A DNA stretch of 64,000 nucleotides from UBA1764 sp045642565 (GCA_045642565.1 JAZUJE010000008.1:124001-188000); one strand, 5' to 3'; shown: positions 42,217-52,035, counted from the first letter of the stretch. Translations and numbers: made by a program. Notes: generated by a model not told the origin, from the letters alone.

Positions 42217-43458
42217 ATGATTAAGACAAAAAAATTAGAAAATGGCATAGTTCTTGTAACAGAGAAAAATCTCGAAATGCAGGCTGCCTCTATTGGCGTT
42301 TGGATAGGTGCCGGCAGTGCATATGAAACGCCAGAGATTTCCGGTATATCGCATTTTATCGAGCATATGTTTTTTAAAGGAACAAGTTCCCGAAGCTATA
42401 AAATGATAGCTGAAGATATGGATAATCTTGGAGCTCAATTTAATGCGTTTACAGGGCGTGAATATACTTGTTTTCATGCAAAGGCTATAAATTCTGTATT
42501 CTTAGAGACTTGCGACGTTCTTTTTGATATGATGGCTAATTCTCTTTTTGATTCAAAAGAAATGAAAAAAGAACTTGGCGTAATTCTTGAAGAAATGAGT
42601 ATGGTTGAGGATACTCCGGATGATTACATTATTGATTTGCTAATCGAAGATGTGATGTCAGGGGCAAGTGTTTCGAATTCTATTATAGGTAAACGTAAAT
42701 CTCTTAAATCTATAACAAGACAAGATATATTAGAATATATAAAAAAACAATACGTAAGAGATAAAATTGTTATTGCTGTAAGTGGAAATTTTGATGAGAA
42801 AAAATTAATTCAAAAGATTAATGAGAGCTTTGCAGGTTTTAAAGCAACAAAGAAGTCAAAATTAGTGACAGAGTTTGATTATAAACCGAAGTATACAAAT
42901 AAAGTTCGAGATATAAATCAATCTCATATTGCGCTTGGTATTCCTACTATGTCAATGGGCGCAGACAATTATTATGCACAGGCGATTGTTAATGAGGTCC
43001 TGGGCGGAAGTATGTCAAGTAGACTTTTCCAAAATATTCGTGAAGAAAGAGGTCTGTGTTATTCAATTTATTCTTCACCACTTTCTTTTGCAAAAAATGG
43101 GATGCTTTATATATATGCCGGAGTTTCTCTTGGAAAAGAAAAGGATGCTATAGATGGTATAGCGGAAGAACTTGCTAGGCTTAGTTTAACGGAAGATGAA
43201 ATTAAAAACGTTAAGCTTCGCTTAAAAGCCGGATATATTTTCGGCTTGGAAAAACTTGATAACCGTATGATGCGTCTTGGGAAAAATCAGTTGCTACTTG
43301 GCAGGACATATACTGCCGAAGAGACAATGCGAGAAATAGATGCAGTAAGTTATGAAGATGTAGAAAACTTTTGTAAATCTATTTCAAATATTAAAAATTA
43401 TAGTGGTGTTAGTATCAGTAATAGTAAGCTGGATATAAAAGAATTAATCAATGGATAA
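42217..43458 (+). CDS. M16-family zinc peptidase (processing-peptidase-like)
   Basis: A 413-residue cytoplasmic peptidase of the pitrilysin/processing-peptidase type. The inverted zinc motif HFIEH (His46, Glu49, His50) is present, and the distal Glu lies in EEMSMVEDTPDD near residue 126. The C-terminal half has the conserved GGSMSSRLFQNIREERGLCYSIYS (in two pieces). Genes of this kind follow pnp in many Gram-positives. No ribosome site is seen, and a -10 box lies 6 bases upstream. It overlaps dut by 8 bases. Confidence 0.9.
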   Translation: MIKTKKLENGIVLVTEKNLEMQAASIGVWIGAGSAYETPEISGISHFIEHMFFKGTSSRSYKMIAEDMDNLGAQFNAFTGREYTCFHAKAINSVFLETCDVLFDMMANSLFDSKEMKKELGVILEEMSMVEDTPDDYIIDLLIEDVMSGASVSNSIIGKRKSLKSITRQDILEYIKKQYVRDKIVIAVSGNFDEKKLIQKINESFAGFKATKKSKLVTEFDYKPKYTNKVRDINQSHIALGIPTMSMGADNYYAQAIVNEVLGGSMSSRLFQNIREERGLCYSIYSSPLSFAKNGMLYIYAGVSLGKEKDAIDGIAEELARLSLTEDEIKNVKLRLKAGYIFGLEKLDNRMMRLGKNQLLLGRTYTAEETMREIDAVSYEDVENFCKSISNIKNYSGVSISNSKLDIKELING

Positions 43459-43912
43459 AATAGCAAAATTTGAAAAAGTTAGTGTAAATCAATTCGAAAA
43501 CACAAAGTTGGTGAAATTGCCCATCAGAGCCACTGCGGGAAGCGCTGGATATGATATTTTTACCCCATATCCCATTTGTTTGGCTCCGGGGGAAACCATT
43601 CTTATTAAAACCGGTTTGAGATGTAAAATCAACGATGGCTGGGTATTATTTATATTACCTAAAAGCGGACTTGGTTTTAAGTATAGGGTGCAGCTTGATA
43701 ACACTGTTGGGGTTATTGATAGCGATTATTATAATGCCGAAAATGAAGGGCATATTATGATAAAAATAACCAATGATGGGCATGAAGGAAAAACGATTGA
43801 AATTGATGCCGGAAAAGCTTTTGCTCAAGGCGTTTTCCTTCCATATGGAATTACAGTTGATGATGAGGCGTGTGGGATGCGTCTCGGAGGATTTGGGTCT
43901 ACAAACGCATGA
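43451..43912 (+). CDS. dut: dUTP diphosphatase
   Basis: A 153-residue trimeric-type dUTPase that keeps uracil out of DNA. Motif 1 is AGYDIFT, motif 2 PKSGLG, motif 3 NTVGVIDSDYYNAENEG (contains the catalytic Asp), motif 4 KAFAQGVF and motif 5 GGFGSTNA. Motif 3 has a short insert (YNAE) seen in some clostridial and phage enzymes. The start overlaps the peptidase gene by 8 bases, and its stop overlaps dgt as ATGA. Confidence 0.9.
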   Translation: MDKIAKFEKVSVNQFENTKLVKLPIRATAGSAGYDIFTPYPICLAPGETILIKTGLRCKINDGWVLFILPKSGLGFKYRVQLDNTVGVIDSDYYNAENEGHIMIKITNDGHEGKTIEIDAGKAFAQGVFLPYGITVDDEACGMRLGGFGSTNA

Positions 43913-44928
43913 TTTTAAGAGAAGAATTAGAAAAACAAGAATATGAAAGATTGTCTAAATATGCTACTAAGTCTGCAGAAACAAAAGGTCGAGCAATCTA
44001 TGAAGAAAAGGATGAGTTAAGAACCGATTTTCAGCGAGATCGTGACAGAATAATCCATTCAAAAGCATTAAGAAGGTTAATGCACAAAACACAAGTATTT
44101 TTGGCTCCGGAAGGCGACCATTTTAGAACTCGTCTGACACATACATTAGAGGTTAGCCAAATTGCAAGAACTATAGCAAGAGCTTTAAAGCTGAATGAAG
44201 ATTTGACAGAAGCAATTGCGATGGGCCATGATTTAGGGCACACTCCGTTTGGGCATAACGGAGAGGATTTTCTAAATCGCAAACATCCGGGTGGATTCGA
44301 ACATAATGTGCAGAGTCTAAGAGTCGTAGACGTTCTGGAGAAAAATCATGATGGGCGTCCTATGAATTTAACAGATGAGGTTAGAGATGGTATATTGAAT
44401 CATAGTGGCGATAGAATGCCTTATACCCTTGAAGGCCAGATTGTTAAATTTTCTGATAGAATTGCATACATAAATCATGATATTGATGATGCAATTCGCG
44501 GTGGAATTATTTCTGAAAGCGATATCCCAAAGGAATGCATCGAGCATATAGGATATGACCACAGAAGTCGTATTAGTTTTCTCGTAAAAGATATAGTTGC
44601 TGCATCTGATGGTAAAAATGCAATTATTCAGAGCGAAGATGCTGCAAAATATATGAAGATCCTTCGTGATTATATGTTTGAAGCTGTATATCGCAATCCA
44701 AGGGTAAAGCAAGATGCAGAACTTGAAAAAATTCAAACCCTTATTTTTTCACTTTATGATTATTATATGGAACATGAAACTGAGCTTCCAAAGGAGCTTT
44801 ACGAGCTTAAAGATCGTGATGGACTGAATGAGATAGTCAAAGACCATATAGCCGGGATGACCGATCGCTACGCAATTAACCTATATGGAGAGCTTTTTGT
44901 CCCTGCAGGATGGAAGCTTAAGAGATAA
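43909..44928 (+). CDS. dgt: dGTPase-like deoxynucleoside triphosphohydrolase
   Basis: A 339-residue HD-domain enzyme that hydrolyses dGTP or other dNTPs. The motifs are RTRLTHTLEVSQIARTIAR (first His), MGHDLGHTPFGHNGE (HD pair) and VKFSDRIAYINHDIDDA (last Asp). I start at 43909 (MILREELEK), the ATGA overlap with dut; a longer reading begins inside dut with non-family residues. The order dut-dgt-dnaG-sigA puts nucleotide clean-up genes with replication genes. Confidence 0.92.
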   Translation: MILREELEKQEYERLSKYATKSAETKGRAIYEEKDELRTDFQRDRDRIIHSKALRRLMHKTQVFLAPEGDHFRTRLTHTLEVSQIARTIARALKLNEDLTEAIAMGHDLGHTPFGHNGEDFLNRKHPGGFEHNVQSLRVVDVLEKNHDGRPMNLTDEVRDGILNHSGDRMPYTLEGQIVKFSDRIAYINHDIDDAIRGGIISESDIPKECIEHIGYDHRSRISFLVKDIVAASDGKNAIIQSEDAAKYMKILRDYMFEAVYRNPRVKQDAELEKIQTLIFSLYDYYMEHETELPKELYELKDRDGLNEIVKDHIAGMTDRYAINLYGELFVPAGWKLKR

Positions 44929-44976
44929 TTTTTATAAAAATAAAGGAAATTTTGCAGAACTATAGAATATGTAAGT

Positions 44977-46725
44977 ATGTCAAAGTCCTATAGTTCTGCA
45001 ATTGAAGAAATCAAATCTAGGTGTAATATCGTTGATGTTATATCCTCTGTTGTGCCGCTGAAGCGAGCAGGTACAAATTATAAGGGGATATGTCCATTTC
45101 ATAACGAAAAAACACCTTCTTTTATTGTTTCCGAACAGAAACAGATTTTTACCTGCTTTGGCTGCGGAGCGACTGGGGATGTTATTGAGTTTACAAAGAG
45201 ATATTACAATATTTCCTTCCAAGAAGCTGTGGAAAAATTAGCACAGCAATATGGAATAGAAATATCAGATTTGTACGAGCAAAAAGGGCCGGATAAAGAG
45301 CCATTATATGCTATAAATCGTCTCGCAGCTAAATTTTTCTATGATGAAATTAAGAAAACAGGAAATGCCGGATATAAATATATGTTAGGAAGGCAATTTT
45401 CGGCTGAGACAATTACTAAATTTGGAATTGGTTGGGCTGATTCTGATTGGCAATCTTTAACAAATTTCTTGCTAAAAAATGGTGTCACCGAAGCTCAGAT
45501 GATAGAATTAAGCCTTGCTTCTAAAAGTGATAAAGGGAAGGTATATGATCGTTTTAGAAATAGGGTTATTTTTCCGATTATTAATACAAGAGGAAAGGTA
45601 ATTGGATTTGGAGGACGTATTGTTGGCGATGGTGATCCAAAATATCTAAATTCTTCGGAATCTGTTATTTTCCAAAAAAAATATAATTTATTTGGTCTAA
45701 ATCTTAGCAGACAGGAAATACAAAAAGAAGGATATGCCATAGTTGTAGAAGGCTATATGGATGTTGCTGCTTTATACCAATCAGGAATTAAAAATGTTGT
45801 CGCAAGTTGCGGCACAGCGCTAACAGAGCAACAAGCAAAATTGCTTAAACGTTATACAGAAAAAGTTGTTTTGTGCTATGATGCTGATTCAGCCGGTGTT
45901 AATGCAGCATTAAGAGGTATAGATATACTTCGTAGTGCCGGATTAGAGATAAAAGTCTTACATGTCGATGATGGAAAGGATCCAGATGAATTTGTAAAAA
46001 AGCACGGGCAAGATGCCTTCAGACGATTGATTAAAGAAAAATCAGTTCCGGATATTGATTATAAGATACTTCTTATCAAAAAGAAATATGATATCAATGA
46101 TACAGTTCAGGGTGTCAAGTTTTTAAAAGCGACAGCAGAAGTGCTACGCAAGTTATCTCCTGTTGAAGCAGATTTGTATATAAAAAAGGTTTCAAAAGAG
46201 GTTGGGATCTCTGAAGGAGCATTGCGAAGAGAGGTTTACAACGGAGTTTCAGGCTCTCAAATACCGATAAATAAGTCGCAAGAAAAGACTGAATATGCTC
46301 CTGAGATTACCCAGGCACAGGAACTTTTAGAAAAAACACTAATTCGGCTTATACTTATAAAATCTGAATATTTCGAAAGATTAAAAGAATTTCCTGATGC
46401 CTTTATGTCAAGTCAAGCGGTGCGCATAAATGATGCTTTTGCTTCAATTTATAACTCAGATGTAGACTTCGATATTGAAAAAGTAAAAGATCTTCTTAGT
46501 GATAATGATGTACAGTATCTAAATGAAATAATTAAAGAAATAAGAATAGGTGATGATGCTAAAGTCTTCAAAGATTGTATAAACAAACTTGAAAAGCATA
46601 AAAAAGACAAAAGGCGAAAAGAGATTTTAGCAATTCTGGATTTGCCTGAAAGTAATAATCCGGAAATTTCAGAAAAGTTAATGAAAGAGTTTAATTCTTT
46701 ACAAGGTAAACAAGAGAAGAGGTAA
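44977..46725 (+). CDS. dnaG: DNA primase
   Basis: A 582-residue primase. The CHC2 zinc finger is Cys39, His42, Cys60, Cys63. The RNA-polymerase (TOPRIM) domain has VVEGYMDVAALYQSG and LCYDADSAGVNAA around residues 260-310. The C-terminal helicase-interaction domain follows. There is no clear ribosome site before the ATG. The gene lies 5 bases before sigA, the usual dnaG-sigA order in Gram-positives. Confidence 0.96.
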   Translation: MSKSYSSAIEEIKSRCNIVDVISSVVPLKRAGTNYKGICPFHNEKTPSFIVSEQKQIFTCFGCGATGDVIEFTKRYYNISFQEAVEKLAQQYGIEISDLYEQKGPDKEPLYAINRLAAKFFYDEIKKTGNAGYKYMLGRQFSAETITKFGIGWADSDWQSLTNFLLKNGVTEAQMIELSLASKSDKGKVYDRFRNRVIFPIINTRGKVIGFGGRIVGDGDPKYLNSSESVIFQKKYNLFGLNLSRQEIQKEGYAIVVEGYMDVAALYQSGIKNVVASCGTALTEQQAKLLKRYTEKVVLCYDADSAGVNAALRGIDILRSAGLEIKVLHVDDGKDPDEFVKKHGQDAFRRLIKEKSVPDIDYKILLIKKKYDINDTVQGVKFLKATAEVLRKLSPVEADLYIKKVSKEVGISEGALRREVYNGVSGSQIPINKSQEKTEYAPEITQAQELLEKTLIRLILIKSEYFERLKEFPDAFMSSQAVRINDAFASIYNSDVDFDIEKVKDLLSDNDVQYLNEIIKEIRIGDDAKVFKDCINKLEKHKKDKRRKEILAILDLPESNNPEISEKLMKEFNSLQGKQEKR

Positions 46726-46730
46726 ATATT

Positions 46731-48005
46731 GTGGACTATGAAATTGATATTACAACCGAGAAAAAATTTGAACCACTTATGCCTTTGTACGAAAAGGCAA
46801 AGAAAAACAGGACGGTTGATTTAAGTGCAATTGAAGAAGTAATGGAAGAGATTGATCTCGACCAAGCCGACAGAGAAACTTTCTTTGCAGCACTTGAGGC
46901 TGCAAAGATTGATGTAGTTGCACCAAATGTAGCCGAAGAATCTATGAATGAGTCTGAAGATAATGAAGAGATAGATGATATTAATGAAGATGATGAGGCT
47001 GAACTTGAAGAAATAGTTGCTGAGGCTGCTGAAGATAATCTTGAAGATGTTCCTAAAGGGGTTGCAGTTGATGATCCCGTAAGAATGTATCTTAAGGAAA
47101 TCGGAAAAGTTTCATTACTTTCTGCTGAGGAAGAAATGGATTTAGCGCAGGCAATGGAGGCTGGGAAAAAGATAAAAGATGAAATTGCCGATTTAGAACG
47201 TAGGCTTGCAAAGAAAGAGACGAAAACTAACAGACAAAGACTTGAAAAACTTCAACAAAAAACTGAAATTATTGAAAAAGGTGAAGCTGCTAAAAGTAAA
47301 CTGTGTGAAGCCAATTTAAGACTTGTAGTTTCAATTGCTAAAAGATATGTTGGAAGAGGAATGCTATTTTTAGACTTGATTCAAGAAGGTAATTTAGGCC
47401 TTATTAAAGCTGTTGATAAATTCGATTGGCGTAAGGGATTTAAGTTCTCAACATATGCGACATGGTGGATTAGGCAAGCTATTACTCGTTCCATTGCAGA
47501 CCAGGCAAGAACAATTAGAATCCCTGTACATATGGTTGAAACTATTAATAAGCAGATTAGAGTTACAAGACAACTTGTTCAGGAATATGGCAGAGATCCA
47601 AGTCCTGAAGAAATTGCAGCTGAAATGGATATTCCGGTAGAAAAAGTCAGAGAGATTTCAAAAATTGCTCAAGAGCCTGTTTCTCTTGAAACTCCAATCG
47701 GCGAGGAAGAAGATTCCCATCTTGGAGATTTTATTCCTGATGATGATGTTCCAAGCCCTGCAGAGGCCGCAGCTTTTTCTATGTTAAAAGAACAGCTTAT
47801 GGAGGTTCTTAGTACGTTAACTGACCGAGAACAGCAGGTTTTAAGACTTAGATTCGGGCTTGATGATGGTAGAGCAAGAACTTTAGAAGAGGTTGGACAG
47901 CAATTCAATGTAACCCGCGAAAGAATTCGTCAAATTGAGGCAAAAGCATTGAGAAAGCTTCGTCATCCTAATAGATCAAAGAGATTAAGAGATTATCTTG
48001 AATAA
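46731..48005 (+). CDS. sigA: Primary sigma factor (sigma-70 / SigA)
   Basis: A 424-residue housekeeping sigma factor, starting with GTG and AGAGG 8 bases before it. Region 1.1 is acidic (residues 60-105). Region 1.2 is VDDPVRMYLKEIGKVSLLS. Region 2 has NLRLVVSIAKRYVGRGMLFLDLIQEGNLGLIKAVDKF and the -10-binding TYATWWIRQAITR (pieces). Region 4.2 has TLEEVGQQFNVTRERIRQIEAKALRKLRHP (pieces), the -35 reader. Its end overlaps trmK by 8 bases. Confidence 0.97.
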   Translation: MDYEIDITTEKKFEPLMPLYEKAKKNRTVDLSAIEEVMEEIDLDQADRETFFAALEAAKIDVVAPNVAEESMNESEDNEEIDDINEDDEAELEEIVAEAAEDNLEDVPKGVAVDDPVRMYLKEIGKVSLLSAEEEMDLAQAMEAGKKIKDEIADLERRLAKKETKTNRQRLEKLQQKTEIIEKGEAAKSKLCEANLRLVVSIAKRYVGRGMLFLDLIQEGNLGLIKAVDKFDWRKGFKFSTYATWWIRQAITRSIADQARTIRIPVHMVETINKQIRVTRQLVQEYGRDPSPEEIAAEMDIPVEKVREISKIAQEPVSLETPIGEEEDSHLGDFIPDDDVPSPAEAAAFSMLKEQLMEVLSTLTDREQQVLRLRFGLDDGRARTLEEVGQQFNVTRERIRQIEAKALRKLRHPNRSKRLRDYLE

Positions 48006-48690
48006 ATATAATTTTTCTGACAGAATGAAAGCCCTGGCTAGTTTTGTTTTACCAGGAGAAGCAGTAGCAGATATAGGCACGGACCATGGGTTTGTGCCTA
48101 TAGATTTAATTGTAGAAAATATTGTACCTTTTGTCATAATGACTGATATCAATAAAGGACCTATTGAAAAAGCTGATGGAAATTTGAATAGAATCGGAAT
48201 TTTACCACAATTCTATGAGCTTCGCCAGGGAAATGGACTTGAACCAATTAAAAGTGCTGAAGTATCATCAATAATTATCGCAGGAATGGGCGCAGAAACA
48301 ATTATTGATATTCTTGACGCAGACATAGAAAAAACAAAATCATATAAAAGATTTATATTACAACCAAGGAAGCGTTCATGGATGTTAAGACAATGGCTTT
48401 ATGAAAATAAGTTTTCTATTATCTATGAAAAATTAGTAAAAGAGGATGAGAAAATTTGTGAAATCATTGTCGCCGAACCAGGTTTTTCCCTTAGTGAAGA
48501 GATTCCGGATTTCTATTTACCTTTACTTATGAGAAAAAATGAACTTTTTCCAGATTTCCTTGATGAGCATATAAGAAAATTAAAAGTAGTAATAAATAAT
48601 ATGTCTAATTCAAATGCTACTGAGGAATTAATTAAACCTTGGCAAGACAGGCTAAAGAACGCAGAAAGGATTAAAAATGAAAATTCATGA
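47998..48690 (+). CDS. trmK: tRNA (adenine(22)-N1)-methyltransferase
   Basis: A 230-residue SAM-dependent methyltransferase of the TrmK family, which methylates A22 of certain tRNAs in Gram-positives. It has the SAM motif VADIGTDHGFVPIDLI and the conserved IIIAGMGAETIIDIL and ILQPRKRSWMLRQWL. The TTG at 47998 inside sigA is chosen because the N-terminal LNKYNFSDRMKALASFV aligns with the family start; the first ATG (10th codon) would lose part of it. It overlaps nif3 by 14 bases. Confidence 0.9.
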   Translation: MNKYNFSDRMKALASFVLPGEAVADIGTDHGFVPIDLIVENIVPFVIMTDINKGPIEKADGNLNRIGILPQFYELRQGNGLEPIKSAEVSSIIIAGMGAETIIDILDADIEKTKSYKRFILQPRKRSWMLRQWLYENKFSIIYEKLVKEDEKICEIIVAEPGFSLSEEIPDFYLPLLMRKNELFPDFLDEHIRKLKVVINNMSNSNATEELIKPWQDRLKNAERIKNENS

Positions 48691-49450
48691 AATTAAGAAA
48701 TGCTTAGATAGTATTGCTCCGTTAAGTACCCAAGCATCTTGGGATAATTCTGGGGTACAAATTTGCTTTGGCCCTATGAACATTAAGAAGATTCTTGTTG
48801 CTATGGAAATTAATGATGCTGTTATTACAGAAGCTATTGATTTGAAGGCTGATATGATTATTACTCATCATCCTCTTATTTTTAATCCTATTAAAAGCCT
48901 CCATTTCTGTAAACCAGAATCGAGATATGTTATGGAGCTTATTAAAGCCAATATTGCGGTATATTCAAGCCACACACCATTTGATATTTGTAAAGGCGGA
49001 AATACTGACTATCTTTTAAAACTTTTAGGTGTCAAAAAGATTAAGGTTGTTCCTGAAACAGATGGTTTCTTAAAAGTTGGAATGTTGGACAAACCGACCA
49101 CTCTTTCAGATTTTGCGTACAAAATCTCAAAGTTGCTAAATCTTGATGGCTTAAAATTTGCCGGAGATCCTGATAAAAAAATACAAGCTGTTGCATGTTG
49201 TACAGGCGCGGGCGGAGAATTTTGGAAAGAAGCAGCAAATCATGCAGATGTTTTGGTTACAGGCGATGTAAAACATCATGAAGGGGCTCTTTCAAACGAT
49301 TGTGGGCTTGCTATTATTGATGCCGGGCATTGGGGGACAGAACAAATCTTTGTTCCAAATATGGCAAAACAGTTACGTACAAAGTTGGGTTCTTCAGTGA
49401 AAATTGTTGAATCAAAAATAAATCAAGACCCATTTAACTTTATGGTATAA
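48677..49450 (+). CDS. Nif3-like dinuclear metal centre protein
   Basis: A 257-residue protein of the NIF3/YbgI/YqfO family. It has the metal-binding ADMIITHHPLIF (two His), YSSHTPFD and the late DAGHWGTEQ. The function is unsettled; in Gram-positives, members have been proposed to open folate or cyclic nucleotide rings. The gene order sigA-trmK-nif3 is conserved in Firmicutes. It is a short form without the extra middle domain found in YqfO. It starts within trmK with AGAAAGG upstream. Confidence 0.92.
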   Translation: MKIHEIKKCLDSIAPLSTQASWDNSGVQICFGPMNIKKILVAMEINDAVITEAIDLKADMIITHHPLIFNPIKSLHFCKPESRYVMELIKANIAVYSSHTPFDICKGGNTDYLLKLLGVKKIKVVPETDGFLKVGMLDKPTTLSDFAYKISKLLNLDGLKFAGDPDKKIQAVACCTGAGGEFWKEAANHADVLVTGDVKHHEGALSNDCGLAIIDAGHWGTEQIFVPNMAKQLRTKLGSSVKIVESKINQDPFNFMV

Positions 49451-49452
49451 AA

Positions 49453-50193
49453 ATGAAGATAATAAGTTTTAATGTTAATGGAATACGGGCAGCTTTAAAT
49501 AAAGGGGTACTTGACTTTTTTAAAGCAGAAGATGCTGATTTTATTTGCATACAAGAAACAAAAGCTCAAATTGATCAAATACAAATTGAATTACCTGGGT
49601 ATGTTCAGTATATAAACAGCGCAGAGCGTAAAGGATATTCCGGCACAATGATATTAGCTAAAAAAGAAGCTATAAGTGCTGATGTGACAGGTTTCGATAA
49701 TGAGGGCAGAACTATTTGCCTTGAATATGACAATTTCTATTTAATTAACAATTATGTCCCAAATGCTCAAGATGAATTGGCAAGAATAGATTATCGACTT
49801 GATTGGGAAGAAAAGCGTCGTAAATACATGGTTAAGCTTAATAAAAAGAAACCCGTAATTATGTGCGGTGATTTGAATGTCGCACATAACGAGATTGACT
49901 TAAAGAACCCTAAAAATAATGTTGGACATGCGGGTTTTTCTAATGAAGAACGTGGAGCTTTTGATAAATTATTAAATTCGGGCTTTGTAGATTCTTATAG
50001 AAGCTTATATCCTGATAAAGTAGAATATTCCTGGTGGTCTTACAGAATGAGAGCAAGAGAGAAAAATATTGGATGGAGAATTGATTATTTTGTGCTTAGT
50101 GAAGCTTTGATGCCAAGTGTTAATGATGTCTTAATCAGGGCAGATATATTCGGATCTGATCACTGTCCAGTTGTATTGGATATTGATTTGTGA
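49453..50193 (+). CDS. xth: Exodeoxyribonuclease III
   Basis: A 246-residue AP endonuclease/3' exonuclease in base-excision repair. All motifs are present: FNVNGIRAALNKG, FICIQETKAQ (metal Glu), CGDLNVAHNEIDLKNP (catalytic Asp/Asn), WRIDYFVLSE and GSDHCPVVLDI (His). The length matches ExoA of Bacillus. It follows the nif3 gene by 2 bases without a separate ribosome site. Confidence 0.95.
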   Translation: MKIISFNVNGIRAALNKGVLDFFKAEDADFICIQETKAQIDQIQIELPGYVQYINSAERKGYSGTMILAKKEAISADVTGFDNEGRTICLEYDNFYLINNYVPNAQDELARIDYRLDWEEKRRKYMVKLNKKKPVIMCGDLNVAHNEIDLKNPKNNVGHAGFSNEERGAFDKLLNSGFVDSYRSLYPDKVEYSWWSYRMRAREKNIGWRIDYFVLSEALMPSVNDVLIRADIFGSDHCPVVLDIDL

Positions 50194-50205
50194 TATATTG
50201 CTAAA

Positions 50206-50580
50206 TAAGTTGTTTATTCAATCGCGGGCTTAGAAGGGATTCTAAGCGTGAGGAAAGTCCGGGCTCCACAGGGCAAGGATGACAGTTAACAGCTGCCGAG
50301 AGTAATCTTAGGGAAAGTGCAACAGAAAAGAACCGCCTGTATAGGTAAGGGTGAAAAGGTGAGGTAAGAGCTTACCGCGAATATGGCAACATATTCGGTC
50401 AATGTAAACCCCATCCGGAGCAAGACCAAGTAGAGGACTAAGTGCAGATAATCCATCTGTATACTGGTCGAAAGGAGGTTGCCCGCTTCTTCTCGGAAGG
50501 TAGGTCGCTTGAGACTTTTGGTGACAAAAGCCCTAGATAGATGATTGATCCAAACATAACCCGGCTTACGGAACAACTTA
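50206..50580 (+). ncRNA. rnpB: RNase P RNA
   Basis: The catalytic RNA that trims the 5' end of pre-tRNA. The outer P1 helix is closed by TAAGTTGTT (50206-50214) with AACAACTTA (50572-50580). Inside lie GAGGAAAGTCCGGGCTCCAC (conserved region I), GGGAAAGTGCAACAGAAA, AAACCCCATCCGGAGCAAGA, GGTCGCTTGAG and AGATAGATGATTG near the 3' end. These are in the standard bacterial order. The length is about 375 bases. The gap between xth and the MATE gene is filled by this RNA. Confidence 0.95.
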
Positions 50581-50588
50581 ATTTTATG

Positions 50589-50617
50589 AAAAAAGCGAGC
50601 TTAAAGCTCGCTTTTTT
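50589..50617. terminator. Bidirectional terminator of rnpB and the MATE gene
   Basis: A 13-bp stem (50589-50601 with 50605-50617) with a TAA loop and T-runs in both directions. It overlaps the last six codons and the stop of the converging MATE gene. Confidence 0.9.
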
Positions 50618-52001
50618 CTTTGTATGTATCTTTATCCATATTTTTAATTTCTGACTTATATAGCTTTAAAAAACAGATAATGCTTACCAGTAATGACATT
50701 GCTTCGGCAATAGGAAAGGCAGTCCATATTCCCATTAGCCCCCAAATTTTAGAAAAGAGATATGCTAATGGAACTATAACAACTAATTGTCTCATAACCG
50801 AAACAATCATAGAATAAAAACCATGTCCGGTTGCTTGGAATGCTGTCCCCATTATTATACAAATAGCAGCAATAGGGAAGCACCAGGAAATTGTTGAGAG
50901 ACATTTAATACCAACGGTTAACAAATCTCCTTGGGCTTGGAAAAAGCCCATAAATTGAGCCGGGAAAATCTGGAATAGAATGCAACCTATGCTCATTATT
51001 ATAAAAGCTATGATGGTTCCGTATTTATAAGTTTGCATAAATCGATTCTTGTTTTTTGCACCAAAGTTATATCCCATTATCGGCAAGAGCCCATTGTTCA
51101 TGCCGAAAATTGGCATAAATATGAATGACTGAAGTTTAAAATATACTCCGTAAACAGCTATTGCAGTTTCTGAAAATGTTGCAAGTATAGCATTCATACA
51201 GACTGTTAGAACAGAGCCTATGGCCTGCATAATCATTGATGGAAGTCCAACCTGATAAATGCTTTTGATTGACTTCCAATTAATTTTTCTAAATCTGAAT
51301 TTAACTCTAACAGGAAGATTTTTAGCTTTAAGCATAAATAGTGTATCAATTATCAATGTAACTATTTGTCCTGTAACTGTTGCATAAGCTGCTCCTGCGA
51401 CTCCAAAAGCAGGGCATCCAAAATGCCCAAAAATCATAATTGGATCAAGGATTATATTTGTAACAGCTCCGGAAATCATGGCCCACATAGGTGCCATCAT
51501 ATTTCCGCCGGCCTGCATAATTTTTTCGAATGAACAAGCAGTAATTGTAAAAAGCGATCCCGTTAAGCAGATTGTACAATATGAGCTTGCTGCATTGTAA
51601 ACATTTTGCGATTCAGCAAAAAGTCCGCAAAATGGCCCGGAAAGAAAAATACCAAATAACAGAAATAAAACCCAATGGAAAATGCAAAGGTATAACCCAT
51701 GATCTGCTGCGGACTGAGCTTCCTCAATGCGTTTTTCACCCAATCTTCTTGAGATGAGAGAAGAAAGACCAACTCCGGCGCCTACGGCAACGGAAATATT
51801 TAAAAGTTGCATTGGAAAAACAATAGATACAGCAGAAAGAGCATATTCACCCAGTCTTGATACATATATACTGTCTACAACATTATATAAGGCTTGAACC
51901 AGCATAGAGAACATTGCCGGTAATGACATTTTTGCAATCAGCGGAAGTATTGGTAAAGTGCCTAATTTAGTTTGACTTCCTTCAATAATTTTTTCTGACA
52001 T
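50601..52001 (-). CDS. MATE-family multidrug/cation exporter
   Basis: A 466-residue protein with twelve hydrophobic segments. It shows features of the DinF/MepA-like MATE branch: LPLIAKMSLPAMFSMLVQALYNVVDSIYV near the start (in pieces) and the duplicated half beginning near residue 240 (VGLPSMIMQAIGS). It probably exports cationic compounds using a Na+ or H+ gradient. It has a good divergent promoter. The last codons lie within the rnpB terminator, so the polar tail KEKSEL is encoded by hairpin DNA. Confidence 0.92.
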   Translation of the reverse strand: MSEKIIEGSQTKLGTLPILPLIAKMSLPAMFSMLVQALYNVVDSIYVSRLGEYALSAVSIVFPMQLLNISVAVGAGVGLSSLISRRLGEKRIEEAQSAADHGLYLCIFHWVLFLLFGIFLSGPFCGLFAESQNVYNAASSYCTICLTGSLFTITACSFEKIMQAGGNMMAPMWAMISGAVTNIILDPIMIFGHFGCPAFGVAGAAYATVTGQIVTLIIDTLFMLKAKNLPVRVKFRFRKINWKSIKSIYQVGLPSMIMQAIGSVLTVCMNAILATFSETAIAVYGVYFKLQSFIFMPIFGMNNGLLPIMGYNFGAKNKNRFMQTYKYGTIIAFIIMSIGCILFQIFPAQFMGFFQAQGDLLTVGIKCLSTISWCFPIAAICIIMGTAFQATGHGFYSMIVSVMRQLVVIVPLAYLFSKIWGLMGIWTAFPIAEAMSLLVSIICFLKLYKSEIKNMDKDTYKEKSEL

Positions 52002-52035
52002 TTTTCTCTCTTTCTTTTTAGTAAAATACCTATAT

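Noticed and set aside
43910..43912. A fused dut-dgt protein
   Set aside because: The two frames differ and meet in an ATGA overlap; each has its full set of family motifs.
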